A DNA stretch of 64,000 nucleotides from Burkholderia savannae. Lineage in GTDB: Bacteria > Pseudomonadota > Gammaproteobacteria > Burkholderiales > Burkholderiaceae. The translations under genes were made by a program, and so were the position numbers. The DNA lies in assembly GCF_001524445.2 (NCBI RefSeq), contig NZ_CP013418.1, forward strand, positions 186,001 through 250,000, in the 5' to 3' direction. The notes below the pieces were generated by a model. It worked only from the letters and a program-made list of their open reading frames with translations, had not been told where the DNA came from and did no database searches. Positions 51,032 to 59,932 of this stretch are shown here, one piece after another (the stretch's first letter is position 1; each line of letters begins with the position of its first letter).

Positions 51032-51376
51032 ACTATGGAAGCCCCTAAGAGACATTTTTCTGTTCAGGACCTATTGAGCCGGCTGCTGGCCGATACCCGC
51101 TCGTCCAGCGAAATAGCTAGGCTTTCGGGCGTCAGTCAGCCCACCGTCTCGCGACTCAGGTCGTCGAGCGGGCGTCGGCTGCGCAGGAGCGGGTCATTCA
51201 ATAAGCTATGCAGTTTCTACGGCGTCGAGGCGCGTCAGTCGGGCCGGCTTTCGGCCCCGTACAACGATTTGCTGCGCGAGGCGATCGTCGAGGCGTGGGA
51301 CGGCTCGGAAGAGCACGGCCGCGCGCTGCTCGGCGTGATCAAGGGATTGAAGGAATTGAGCGGCAAGCCGGGATGA
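51026..51376 (+). CDS. Small HTH DNA-binding protein
   Basis: 116 residues from ATG 51026, or 113 from ATG 51035 (MEAPKRHF). Residues about 30-60 form a helix-turn-helix ('SSSEIARLSGVSQPTVSRLRSSSGRRLRRSGSFNKLCSFYGVE'), similar to Cro/CI or XRE-type repressors. Its 5' end overlaps the divergent gene by 6 bases, so each start lies in the other's leader. It likely represses itself and the divergent gene. Confidence 0.7.
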   Translation: MHTMEAPKRHFSVQDLLSRLLADTRSSSEIARLSGVSQPTVSRLRSSSGRRLRRSGSFNKLCSFYGVEARQSGRLSAPYNDLLREAIVEAWDGSEEHGRALLGVIKGLKELSGKPG

Positions 51377-52110
51377 CGGCCGCTTGCGGCGCCGATGTTC
51401 GATGGCGTGCGGATTCGCGGCGCACCGTGCGGGGCGTCGCGAATCCGCACGTTCGGCGTTTGTGCGTGCAGGCTATCCGTCGTCCGCGGTGCGAGTGAAC
51501 GGCGCGGCCGAACGGTTCGACGCGGATGTGCGGCTTCGTTCGGTGAAGCCAGACGCGGGAAGGCGTGGGCGTTTGCGCGATCACGAATGGGCGATCACGA
51601 ATGCATGGTCGCGATCGCGCGATCGCGAATGCGAAATCGGCGTGCGCGATCGCCAACAGGCGATCGACGCCCGCCGCGCGGATCGTGAATGGGGGCGAGG
51701 AAGAGGGCGCGTGTCGCGCGGCATGTGCAACGGCGTGGCGATTCGCGACGGAGCCGCGCCGTTGCGCGTCATGACGAGGTGTGCGGCGCGATGCGCAAGC
51801 CCGATGTGCAAGTCAATGGATTGGCCATCGATCATCGGCTCGAGCGGCACGCTCGGCGCATGTAAGCGCCTTCGACGCGTTCGGCGATCGCATGAAATTG
51901 TCGACCGAGCGCCGATCGAACGTCGATCGAACGCCGATCGATGCCGGTGAGCGCAGCGCTCGCATTCGGTCTCGCGCGGAGCATGCGCTGGCCGGTTCGA
52001 CGGCGCCCGTCGCAGGGACGGTGTCGAGCGGCCGACCGGCGCGGGGTGCGCCGACCGGCCTCATGCGTCATGTCAGGCGGGTCGGCGAGTGCGAACCGCC
52101 TTTTTCACGT
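51377..52110. other. Gene-free region rich in GCGATCGC-like repeats
   Basis: No credible gene. Around 51565-51680 the sequence repeats short GATCGCGA/CGCGATCG palindromic words, and similar TCGAACGTCGATCG words recur near 51905-51940. It may be the decayed flank of an acquired segment. Confidence 0.45.
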
Positions 52111-53520
52111 TTACTTGCGGCCGAGATATAGTTCGGTGCAGATGTGCGTGAAGTGCATTTGCGACGAGCTTTTGGGCGTTTGACCGTTGTCGAGAGAAGC
52201 CACGGCGACCGCATACGGGTTGTAGGTGATTCGCCAACGATCGGATGGCACCGACATCGTATGGAAGTCGCCGGTCATGCTGCCGAGGCCCTGACACTGG
52301 CCGACGTTCAGGTCGATCAGCAGGTTGCCGTTCGCATCGGTGTAGCCCGACGTTTCCGTCAACAGCGTGTAGGGGCCGTTCTGGCTCTCGCCGTCGTATG
52401 CGCGCACCCAGACGCGCTCGCCCGGCGGCAGGCGCACGTTGCCCGTCGAGTCCCACGCGATGACGCCCGCCGACACCACCCGCGCGACGTTCTCGGTGCC
52501 GCGCACGAGATGCGTGATGTTCTCGTTGTCGAGGAAGCGATAGAAGCCCGCGGTGCCCGCGCCGTCCGACACGCGCAGCGTGTAGGCTTGCGCGGCGGGT
52601 GCCGTCGCGCCCTTGTCGTAGACGCGGAACATCAGCGTCGCGCCCGCCGGCGACGTGATGTTGTACGGCGTGCCCGACGCGAGCGTGGCCCACGTGTTCG
52701 GCGCGGTTTCGAGCTCGGCCGTTTGCGTGCCCGCGCCCTTGAACGTCACGTAATTCGTCGTTTGCGTCGAAGGCACTTGCACCGCGTAGTAGTCGAAGTC
52801 CGCGACCGTGTCGAGGTTCGCGTTGATCTGCTGGTTGCCGGTCAGCCGCGTCGGATGCAGGATCGAATCGTTCGGCTCGTAGCTGTCGTAGCCCGTCGTG
52901 CCGTACACCTGGAACTGGAACGTCGCGTTGCCCGCGCCCTGCTGCGCGCTCACGAGCAGCAAGAGGCGCACCGGGCCGTTCGGGATCGCCTCGACGACCT
53001 TGTTCGGCGACAGGTCGGCCTGGCTGTCGAGCACGGTCCACGAGCCGTCTTCGTTGACCTGCACGAGATGCGCGTCGTGCTGTTCGTTTGCCGGCAGGTT
53101 CACGACGTACGCGACGATCTTCGTCGCGCTCGGCGCGACGAACTGGAAGCAGTCGGACTGGCCGGCGGGCGCGGTGGGCGCGTTGTACGCGGCGCCGATC
53201 GTCACGTCGGTGCAGCCCGCGACGGGCGGCGCGACGGTGGCGGCGGTCGCGGCGGCCGGCGCGCCGAGCGTCGATTGCCGCGTCGCGAGCGACGCGCGCG
53301 AGCCGGCCTGCCGGATCGTGCTGGCGGACAGCGTCGGCAACGGCCGCGGCAGGTTCGGCAGCGACGCGCGGCGCGCGGCGAGCTGCTCGCCGATTTTCGT
53401 CGGCTCCGCCTTGCTGATGCCGGAAACGTGCGATTGCGCGGCGATGGTCGGCGGTTGCGACCACGACGGGCTCATTGCCGCCGCGGTCAATAGTGCTGCA
53501 GCGTATTTCAGTCTTTTCAT
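52111..53520 (-). CDS. Secreted protein with pre-peptidase C-terminal-like beta domain
   Basis: 469 residues, AGGAG 8 bases before the ATG at 53520 (MKRLKYAAALLTAAAMS). Signal peptide of about 25 residues. A Ser/Arg/Leu-rich segment (30-95) is followed by a cysteine pair and a PPC-like jelly-roll ('GQSDCFQFVAPSATKIVAYVVNLPANEQHDAHLVQV'). 'YDSYEPNDSILHPTRLTGNQQINANLDTVADFDYYAVQVP' is a second PPC-type domain with the typical EPNDS/DxDYY motifs. The C-terminal 150 residues are beta-rich. PPC domains accompany secreted proteases and lectins, but no catalytic domain is present here. Surface or extracellular role inferred. Confidence 0.75.
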   Translation of the reverse strand: MKRLKYAAALLTAAAMSPSWSQPPTIAAQSHVSGISKAEPTKIGEQLAARRASLPNLPRPLPTLSASTIRQAGSRASLATRQSTLGAPAAATAATVAPPVAGCTDVTIGAAYNAPTAPAGQSDCFQFVAPSATKIVAYVVNLPANEQHDAHLVQVNEDGSWTVLDSQADLSPNKVVEAIPNGPVRLLLLVSAQQGAGNATFQFQVYGTTGYDSYEPNDSILHPTRLTGNQQINANLDTVADFDYYAVQVPSTQTTNYVTFKGAGTQTAELETAPNTWATLASGTPYNITSPAGATLMFRVYDKGATAPAAQAYTLRVSDGAGTAGFYRFLDNENITHLVRGTENVARVVSAGVIAWDSTGNVRLPPGERVWVRAYDGESQNGPYTLLTETSGYTDANGNLLIDLNVGQCQGLGSMTGDFHTMSVPSDRWRITYNPYAVAVASLDNGQTPKSSSQMHFTHICTELYLGRK

Positions 53521-54382
53521 AGGGTCTCCTAGCGTGTGAGCGCGCTTGACGCGCGGCAATCATCATACGTTTGCCGGAGAAAAAAGGGGCGGGAAAGTTT
53601 CGGATTCGGGTTGGCAGGTGGAATCGGTGCCGCCGGCGGATGCATGGCGATGGGATCGGGGTGTTGCGGGCGGCTCGGAAAGCTCGCCCGGGGGCGGCGC
53701 GCGGGCGGCGTGGTCGATGCGGGATGCCGGGAGCGTGGCGGTGCGCGGGGGCGTGGGCTGTCGCGGCCGGGGTGAGGCCGCGAGATCGACCCCGCGCACC
53801 CGCATCCTGGTGACTCTGTGACTCCGTGACTCCGTGACTCCGTGACTCCGTGACCTCGCGACCCCGTGACCTCGTGACCTCGTGACCTCGTGACCCCGTG
53901 ACCCCGTGACCCCGTGACCCCATGACCTCGCGACCTCGCGACCTCGCGACCTCGCGACGTCGCGACTTCGTGCCTCCGGCCGGACGTCGTGCGCGATGCG
54001 GGCGTTCGATGCGCGATTCGGCAAGCCAATAAGGGAGAGCGGCGCGCTCGTTCGCCCGCGCCTTGGCGAATGCGAACGCGATTTTCATCCGGTCGAGGCG
54101 ACGCAGGCCGCGCTGCCGGTTCTCACGATCCTTGATCGCATGCGCGGCGATCGCGCCGGCTGCATTGCCTCAACTTATCGGCGCGTCGATGCATTGACGA
54201 CGGCCGATGCGTGTTCGCGAACGGGCCGCCGAACGCCAATCGCCGCACGCCAATCGCCGAAGGCGGGCGGCGAAGTCTCGCGTTCAAGGCGAGCGCCTTC
54301 GCATGCCGCGCCGCGGCGATGCCATGTTTCGAGCCGGGTGCCCGGCGTGCGCGGTCCGCGGGCCGGAGGCTTCGTCTCTCGG
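53521..54382. other. Intergenic region with an 8-base tandem array
   Basis: No supported gene. Contains the 20-copy octamer array at 53811-53970; the rest is GC-rich non-coding DNA between the secreted protein (start at 53520, minus) and the end of the ureohydrolase gene. Confidence 0.5.
53811..53970. repeat. Octamer tandem array, 20 copies (TGACNCCG/CGACCTCG)
   Basis: Twenty consecutive 8-base units grading from TGACTCCG through TGACCTCG and TGACCCCG to CGACCTCG. It is long and clean enough to be a variable-number repeat locus. Confidence 0.9.
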
Positions 54383-55339
54383 CTACGAAGCGCGCCGCCT
54401 CACGCCGGGCAGCACGCAGAGCATCTCGTAAGCGAGATTCGCGCCGAGCAGCGCGGTGGTGCCGAACGGATCGTACGGCGGCGCGACCTCGACGAGATCG
54501 GCGCCGACGATGTCGAGCCCCCACGCGCCGCGCACGATCTCGAGGCCCTGCGGCACCGTGAGGCCGGCGATTTCCGGCGTGCCCGTGCCCGGCGCGTACG
54601 CGGGATCGATACCGTCGATGTCGAAGCTCAGATAGACGGGGCCGCCTTGCACGCGCGAGCGCACTTCGTCCATCAGCGGCGCGAGCGACCGGTTCCAGCA
54701 TGCCTCGGCCTGGACGACGCGAAAGCCCTGGTCGCGGCACCAGTCGAAATCCTCGGCCGCGTAGCCGGTGCCGCGCAGGCCGATCTGCACGACGCGCCCG
54801 CAGTCGAGCAGGCCTTCCTCGACCGCGCGGCGAAACGGCGTGCCGTGCGCGATCTTCTCGCCGAACATCGTGTCGTTGACGTCCGCGTGTGCGTCGACGT
54901 GGATGAGGCCGACGCGCCCATGCCTGCGATGCATCGCGCGCAGGATCGGCAGCGTGATCGTGTGGTCGCCGCCGAGCGTGACCGGGCGGCAGCCGTGCGC
55001 GAGGATCTCGTCGTACGCCGCTTCGATCCGCGCGATCGAATCGGCGAGGTTGTACGGGTTCGTCGCGACGTCGCCGACGTCGGCGATGCGCAGCGAATCG
55101 AACGGCGCCGCGCGCGTGGCCATGTTGTACGGGCGCAGCAGCACCGATTCGCAGCGGATCTGGCGTGGGCCGAACCGCGCGCCCGTGCGGTTCGACGTGC
55201 CGAGATCGAACGGCACGCCGACGAAGCATGCGTCGAGCTCCGCGGCGTTCGGCGCTTGCGGCAGCCGCATCATCGTCGCGATGCCGCCGAAGCGGGGCAT
55301 CGCGTTGCCGCTTTGCGGCTGGAAGTCGCGATTCGACAT
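54383..55339 (-). CDS. gbuA: Guanidinobutyrase/agmatinase-family ureohydrolase
   Basis: 318 residues, start at 55339 (MSNRDFQPQSGNAMPRF). Binuclear Mn ureohydrolase motifs are intact: 'GGDH' (123-126), 'DAHAD' (149-153), 'SFDIDGIDP' (238-246). The sequence around 'FGPRQIRCESVLLRPYNMATRAAPFDSL' and the C-terminal 'NLAYEMLCVLPGV' resembles Pseudomonas guanidinobutyrase (GbuA, 319 residues) more than E. coli agmatinase. It would release urea from 4-guanidinobutyrate, an arginine-decarboxylation catabolite. Divergent from a LysR gene, as gbuA is beside gbuR. Agmatinase activity cannot be excluded. Confidence 0.82.
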   Translation of the reverse strand: MSNRDFQPQSGNAMPRFGGIATMMRLPQAPNAAELDACFVGVPFDLGTSNRTGARFGPRQIRCESVLLRPYNMATRAAPFDSLRIADVGDVATNPYNLADSIARIEAAYDEILAHGCRPVTLGGDHTITLPILRAMHRRHGRVGLIHVDAHADVNDTMFGEKIAHGTPFRRAVEEGLLDCGRVVQIGLRGTGYAAEDFDWCRDQGFRVVQAEACWNRSLAPLMDEVRSRVQGGPVYLSFDIDGIDPAYAPGTGTPEIAGLTVPQGLEIVRGAWGLDIVGADLVEVAPPYDPFGTTALLGANLAYEMLCVLPGVRRRAS

Positions 55340-55420
55340 CGTCTTGCTCCTCTCATATTGGTGGCGTCGTATCATCCGTATGCGACGACAGGTAGCGTTG
55401 TACGTCGCCAAAAGGTCAAT

Positions 55421-55439
55421 TTGAATCACGAAGATTCAA
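55421..55439. promoter_or_regulatory. LysR-type operator between gbuA-like and LysR genes
   Basis: TTGAATC (55421-55427), ACGAA, GATTCAA (55433-55439): a perfect 7-5-7 palindrome in the 152-base divergent region, nearer to the LysR start (55492). Confidence 0.65.
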
Positions 55440-55491
55440 CGTTTACATCGATGAACTTCTATGTATCGGCGGCGTGCGCCGTGGAGAAAAC

Positions 55492-56406
55492 ATGCTCGGC
55501 ACCCTGACGGACCTGGACCTCCGGCTGATCCGCGTGTTCGTCGCGGTGGCCGACGCAGGCGGCGTGAGCGTCGCGCAATCGGCGCTGAACGTCAGCCAGC
55601 CGACGATCAGCTCGCAGTTGGCGACGCTCGAGACGCGCCTCGGCTTCCGGCTGTGCGAGCGCGGGCGTAGCGGCTTTCGGCTGACGACGAAGGGCGAGCG
55701 TTTCTATGCGCTCGCGAAGAAGCTGTATGCGGCCGTCGATGCGTTCAGCAGCGAAGCGCGGCACATGGACAAGACGCTCGTCGGCACGCTCGCGATCGGC
55801 CTCATCGGCCACACGCCGATCAGCGCGAATGCGCGCATCAGCGGCGCGATCGCGCGCTTCAGGCAGCGCGACGAGGCGGTGCGCTTCGTGATCTCGGTGC
55901 GGCCGCCGGGCGAGCTCGAAGAGCGGCTTTTGAGCGGCGACGTTCAGGTTGCGATCGGCTATTTCTGGCACCGCGTGCCGACGCTCGAGTACGCGCCGCT
56001 CTTCGTCGAGCGTCAGCTCGCGTATTGCGGGCGCGGCCATCCGCTCTTCGGGCGGGCGGGGCGGCTTTCGGCGGCGCGCGTCGCGGATGCCGAGTGGGCG
56101 TGGCGAACCTATCCGTCGCCGGAAGCCGAGCTGTCGACGACGCCCGCGAACGTCACCGCGCACGCCGACAACATGGAGGCCGTCGCGCTGCTGATCCTGT
56201 CCGGCCATCATCTCGGCTATCTGCCGCAGCATTTCGCCGCGCCCTACGTGAAGCAGGGGCTGCTCAAGGCGCTGAACCCCGGTGCGCTGCGCTACGACGT
56301 GACGTTCCACGTGGTCACGCAGCGGCGCGGCCGGGGCGATCCGATCGTGCAGGCGTTTCTCGACGATCTGATGGACGCGCACCGGGGCGACGCGGCGCAC
56401 ACGTGA
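55492..56406 (+). CDS. LysR-family regulator, probable GbuR-like activator
   Basis: 304 residues from ATG 55492, GGAG upstream. N-terminal HTH (about 5-65: 'LRLIRVFVAVADAGGVSVAQSALNVSQPTISSQLATLETRLG'), then the co-inducer domain ('TLVGTLAIGLIGHTPISANARISGAIARFRQ', 'SGHHLGYLPQHFAAPYVKQGLLKAL'). Divergent from the ureohydrolase with a palindromic operator between, so it most likely controls that gene. Confidence 0.88.
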   Translation: MLGTLTDLDLRLIRVFVAVADAGGVSVAQSALNVSQPTISSQLATLETRLGFRLCERGRSGFRLTTKGERFYALAKKLYAAVDAFSSEARHMDKTLVGTLAIGLIGHTPISANARISGAIARFRQRDEAVRFVISVRPPGELEERLLSGDVQVAIGYFWHRVPTLEYAPLFVERQLAYCGRGHPLFGRAGRLSAARVADAEWAWRTYPSPEAELSTTPANVTAHADNMEAVALLILSGHHLGYLPQHFAAPYVKQGLLKALNPGALRYDVTFHVVTQRRGRGDPIVQAFLDDLMDAHRGDAAHT

Positions 56407-56667
56407 GCGACGCTCGCGCGACGGCGTTCGTCGACGGCCGCGCGATTGCCGTGACGTCGAACGGGATTCGATCGCGCGAATGCATCGATGCGGCCCAACG
56501 GTGCGCGATCCGGTTTCTTTTCGCGACCGCGCGCGCGGGTGGACCCGTTCCATTTGAGCCATATCAAACCGATTTGCTGCGGCCGCACGCAGTATGCGTT
56601 CGGGCGAATGGAGTCCCGACGGCGCCGCGCTTTTGCGTGCCGGGCGGGATCGCAACGGAGCAATGCG

Positions 56668-57111
56668 ATGGAACACAGGTACGAGCGTCGTCGAAGTCGA
56701 CGGCTGGCCGCGTGGATTCATGCGGTAGGCCTGAGCGCGCTGTTCGCGGTCGCGGTGACGTGGATCGGCGCGATCGTCGATCATCCGGTCCAGCAGGCGA
56801 TCGTAGACGGGATGGCGGCGCCGGAATGCGAGACGGTGCGCGCGATGCCGGCGGGCTCGCTGCTGTCTGCGACACAGCCGGACAGCGCGGTCTGCCGGTC
56901 GTTCTTTCTGTACCGCGCCGCGTACGTCGACGCGGCGAGCAGCGCGGACGGCTATTCCGCGGCCGTGATGCATGCGCGCGCCGACGAGTTCTGGCAGCTC
57001 GTCGGCTACGTGCTCGCGCTGTGGTTCGTGTTCGTCTGCATAGTCGGCGGCATCGTGCTGATCGTGCGCAGGCTGTTCGAGCAGCATGCCGGGCAGCGCA
57101 AATCCACTTGA
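56668..57111 (+). CDS. Small inner-membrane protein, unknown
   Basis: 147 residues, GGAG at 56657 before the ATG. A basic N-terminus ('YERRRSRRL') is followed by a membrane helix (about 17-38, 'AVGLSALFAVAVTWIGAIV'). A loop of about 70 residues with two Cys ('ECETVRAMP', 'SAVCRSFF') is probably periplasmic. A second helix (110-132, 'LVGYVLALWFVFVCIVGGIVLIV') comes before the basic end. Family not recognised. Confidence 0.65.
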   Translation: MEHRYERRRSRRLAAWIHAVGLSALFAVAVTWIGAIVDHPVQQAIVDGMAAPECETVRAMPAGSLLSATQPDSAVCRSFFLYRAAYVDAASSADGYSAAVMHARADEFWQLVGYVLALWFVFVCIVGGIVLIVRRLFEQHAGQRKST

Positions 57112-57455
57112 GTCGAGACTTCGGGCCGTCGCGCCGCGCCGGCGCGGTGATCGACGCGCGGCGCGCGTTCGCGCAGCCGCATTGGACGGGCGGGCGGCAC
57201 CGCCGGCGGCCGGGGGCGACGGCCGCGTGCGCGTCGTCGCGACGAAGGCGGCGCGCGATGAATGAGCGGGCGAGTTTTCCGGCGTTTCTTCCGGTCGGCG
57301 AGGGTCCGACGTTCTCGACGACGTCGATCGTCGCCGTCGTCGAGAACGCCTGCGGCCGGTACGCGGGGCCGGGCGCGCGCGGCCTCGGCCTCATCGCAGC
57401 GCTTCATCGAATCACTTTGTCGAGCCGCTTCGTCGAATCACCTCGTCGCGCCGTC
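57112..57455. other. Convergent intergenic region, no gene seen
   Basis: Between the small membrane protein (plus) and hipA (minus). Some TCATCGAATCAC-like short repeats at 57405-57465; no clear terminator hairpin with T-run. Confidence 0.4.
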
Positions 57456-58808
57456 TCATCGCGAGGCCCGCGCCGCCGTTTCGGCCGCGAGCTTCGCATT
57501 CAGGCGCAGCATCCCGCTGAAGGTCGCATCGGCGACGTCCATCGGAAAATCGCGCGGCAGCCGGGCCGACACTTCGTCGATGACGCCTGCGGTGCGCGCG
57601 GTCAACGCGTCGATCATGTCGTCGACCTCGGCGGGCGCGAAGCCGACGCGCTGGCCCTGCGCGATCCAGTGCCACCGCTGGATCTGATGGATCAGGTAAT
57701 GGACGTGCTTGCCGCGCACGCCCATCGCGAGCCGCACGCGCTGCGCCGGCAAGCGGTTCGCCCCCCGGCCGATCACCGGATGCGCGGACAGCACGTCGTA
57801 TAACGGCGTCGATCGATAGCGGTTGCCGGGCAGATGCGCGATGCTGAAATTCTTCGCGTGGCCGTCGGTCGCGGCGAGCAGCCAGAACACGATCTGCGAC
57901 GCGAAGAACGCGTGGCGGTCGCCCGCGTGCTCGGAGCCGGCGAGCACGTCCATGATCGCCTCGATGCCGGGCCCGCCGTCGGCCTGATATTTGTCGAGCG
58001 CGGACGTGCCCGTCGCCTGGCACATGTCTTCCTGCGGCAGGCGCAGAATCCAGCGCGCGTCGCTCGACGGCCTGCGGTCGAAGCGCTCGACGACGAGCGC
58101 CTTCTGCTCGTCGAAGTGCGCGATGTCGCAATGCGCGACCGGCAATCCGTACGCGGCGACGATCTTCGAGCACAGCCATTCGTTTTCGACCGACGTGCGC
58201 ATGTCGGCGCGCCGGTTGCCGACGAGCCCGAGCGGCAGCTTCAGGATATGCGTGGTCGGCGTGCTGCCGTCGGGCAGCAGCCAGCGGCCGCGATGGCGCA
58301 GCAGCGCGGTCTTTTCCTGCGCACCCGCGATCGACAGGCGCAGATCGTCGAGCGGCTCGTGCTGCCCGGCTTGCGGCGCGGATGTGATATCGCGCAGCAG
58401 CCGCGCGATGTCCGCATCGGCGAGCGCGCGGCCGCGGATGCGTTCGAGATCGTCCGGCGCTTCGTCGGGCGGCAGCATCTGCAGCGCGCCGACGCAATCG
58501 CGGCCGAGCGTCGCGAGCAGCTCGAACGGCGACGTGCCGCCCGTCCTGTAGCGCATCGCGATGCGGCGCCGGATCGGTTCGCTGTCGGGCAGCAGGTTGT
58601 CGAAGTAGTCGCTGACGAGCCGGCCGCGATACGGCTGGTTGCCCGGCGTGAACGGCAATGACAGCGATAGCGGGCGGCCCTGCGGATCGGCGATCCATTC
58701 GTCGAAGTAGACGAGGCGCTCGCCGTCGCGCGCATGCTCCCAGTAGCCGACGGGCAGGCCGTTCATCCACAGATGCAGGCGCGTGGCGCGCGCGCGGCGG
58801 GCGCTCAC
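57456..58808 (-). CDS. hipA: HipA-family Ser/Thr kinase toxin
   Basis: 450 residues. N-terminal HipA domain ('LHLWMNGLPVGYWEHARDGERLVYFDEWIADPQGRPLSLSLP', 'YFDNLLPDSEPIRRRIAMRY'). The kinase core is intact: the Gly/Ser ejectable loop 'SIAGAQEK' (159-166), 'GNRRADMRTSVENEWLC', catalytic 'DGHAKN' (Asp315) and the Mg-binding 'YDVLSA' (Asp338). HipA kinases phosphorylate tRNA synthetases and induce dormancy. The start overlaps hipB by four bases. Confidence 0.95.
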   Translation of the reverse strand: MSARRARATRLHLWMNGLPVGYWEHARDGERLVYFDEWIADPQGRPLSLSLPFTPGNQPYRGRLVSDYFDNLLPDSEPIRRRIAMRYRTGGTSPFELLATLGRDCVGALQMLPPDEAPDDLERIRGRALADADIARLLRDITSAPQAGQHEPLDDLRLSIAGAQEKTALLRHRGRWLLPDGSTPTTHILKLPLGLVGNRRADMRTSVENEWLCSKIVAAYGLPVAHCDIAHFDEQKALVVERFDRRPSSDARWILRLPQEDMCQATGTSALDKYQADGGPGIEAIMDVLAGSEHAGDRHAFFASQIVFWLLAATDGHAKNFSIAHLPGNRYRSTPLYDVLSAHPVIGRGANRLPAQRVRLAMGVRGKHVHYLIHQIQRWHWIAQGQRVGFAPAEVDDMIDALTARTAGVIDEVSARLPRDFPMDVADATFSGMLRLNAKLAAETAARASR

Positions 58809-59233
58809 CAGTCCTCCCGCTTCTTCGGGGCGGCGCGCTTGCGCGCGGGGCGGGGCTGGCGCTCGGCGGCGCGCGGGGCGGGCATCGATTGGCTCGCGGG
58901 CGGCGCCGGGCGCTTGGCGGCGGCGCGCCCGCTTCCGGAAGCCTGCGCGGCCTTGCGCGCGGGCAAGGCGATGGCTTGCTTCGCGGCGGGCCTGGCGGAA
59001 GCGATGTGGATGTAGGTGAGCGTGAGCTCGACGTTGAGAACGCGCAGCACCTTGAACAGCCGCTCGACGCTCGCCGACGCCGGATTCGCCTCGAATTGCG
59101 CATACGTCTGCTGCGTGACGCCGAGGCGGCTCGCGACCATCGCCTGCGTCAACCCGGCCACCTTGCGGAAGCCGCGCAGGATGGGCCGTAGTTGGTCGAG
59201 CGTCTTGATCTCGTGTTCGATGGTGATGGCCAT
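58805..59233 (-). CDS. hipB: HipB-like antitoxin with long basic tail
   Basis: 142 residues, larger than the usual 70-100. XRE-type HTH at about 15-70 ('LDQLRPILRGFRKVAGLTQAMVASRLGVTQQTYAQFEANPASASVERLFKVLRVLNVEL'). From about residue 80 a disordered Ala/Pro/Arg/Lys-rich tail reaches the end ('RKAAQASGSGRAAAKRP', 'RKRAAPKKREDW'). It binds the hip operator and neutralises HipA. The last residue is Trp, as in E. coli HipB, whose C-terminal Trp contacts HipA. Confidence 0.9.
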   Translation of the reverse strand: MAITIEHEIKTLDQLRPILRGFRKVAGLTQAMVASRLGVTQQTYAQFEANPASASVERLFKVLRVLNVELTLTYIHIASARPAAKQAIALPARKAAQASGSGRAAAKRPAPPASQSMPAPRAAERQPRPARKRAAPKKREDW

Positions 59234-59292
59234 GCGCGCACCTGATTGAAATACAAGGGATTCACTGTAATCTTAGAAAACAGTTTATATGC

Positions 59293-59309
59293 TGTAAATC
59301 GAATTTACA
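59293..59309. promoter_or_regulatory. Putative HipB operator (TGTAAAT-N3-ATTTACA)
   Basis: TGTAAAT (59293-59299) and ATTTACA (59303-59309) are perfect inverted repeats, 60 bases upstream of the hipB ATG, in an AT-rich promoter. A related half-site CTGTAA lies at 59260-59265. Fits autoregulation by the HipBA complex. Confidence 0.65.
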
Positions 59310-59330
59310 AGGTTTGAGTTGTATTTCGAG

Positions 59331-59355
59331 AAAACAGATTGTCGTCTGTTTTTTT
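59331..59355. terminator. Hairpin with T-run upstream of hipB
   Basis: AAACAGA (59332-59338) and TCTGTTT (59345-59351) form a stem, followed by T to 59355 on the plus strand. No plus-strand gene clearly ends here, so it may belong to the promoter region of hipBA rather than end a transcript. Confidence 0.3.
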
Positions 59356-59932
59356 GGATGCCGGATGCCGGATGCCGGATGATGAGTGTTGATTGTGTGG
59401 GCGTGTAGCAAGTCGCGCGACGGCGCGGGAGAGTCGATTTGTCGCGGTGCGCCGCGCGTGCCGATGCGCCGTCCGCGCGGCAACGTTTGCGTGCATGCGG
59501 TTTTTCGTTTGCGTCCGACGATTCACGCGTCGCCCCCGTTTTCAAGCGATTTCGGGCTGCATCGAGGCCGTCGGTTTTGCGCCGAGAATTGCGATGGACC
59601 ATGCGCTTCCAAGCGGCTACGTCCCGTATAATCCGCAGCTTTTTGACAGTCTGACGATCGGTTTCATTCGCGCTTTCGCATCGACGCCGGGCACGGCCGG
59701 AGGCGAACGCGCAGCACGAGCGGGATCGAACGAGATCGAGCGGCGGCGCAACGGGGCGCCCGTCTGGTCGAAGTGCGAATCGCACGAATCGCACGAATCG
59801 CACGAATTGAACGAATCGCACACCGGCGTGTGCCGCCGCCCGGCGCGATTCGCGATCGAAATCGTCAGATCGAAAAAAACGGCAAGCCGGCGATGCCGTT
59901 GCGGCGCTCGCGCGCGCCGCGCGTTTTTCACG
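59356..59932. other. Gene-free region with 9-base repeats
   Basis: No gene supported. GGATGCC repeats three times near 59355-59380, and CGAATCGCA repeats about five times at 59776-59822. Confidence 0.45.

Noticed and set aside
51384..51950. Open frame of about 190 codons after the HTH gene
   Set aside because: Dominated by repeated RDRE/RSRD words from GCGATCGC repeats, with no ribosome site and no recognisable fold.
59331..59355. Firm terminator call
   Set aside because: The hairpin and T-run are real, but no plus-strand transcript is known to end there, so it is listed only at low confidence.
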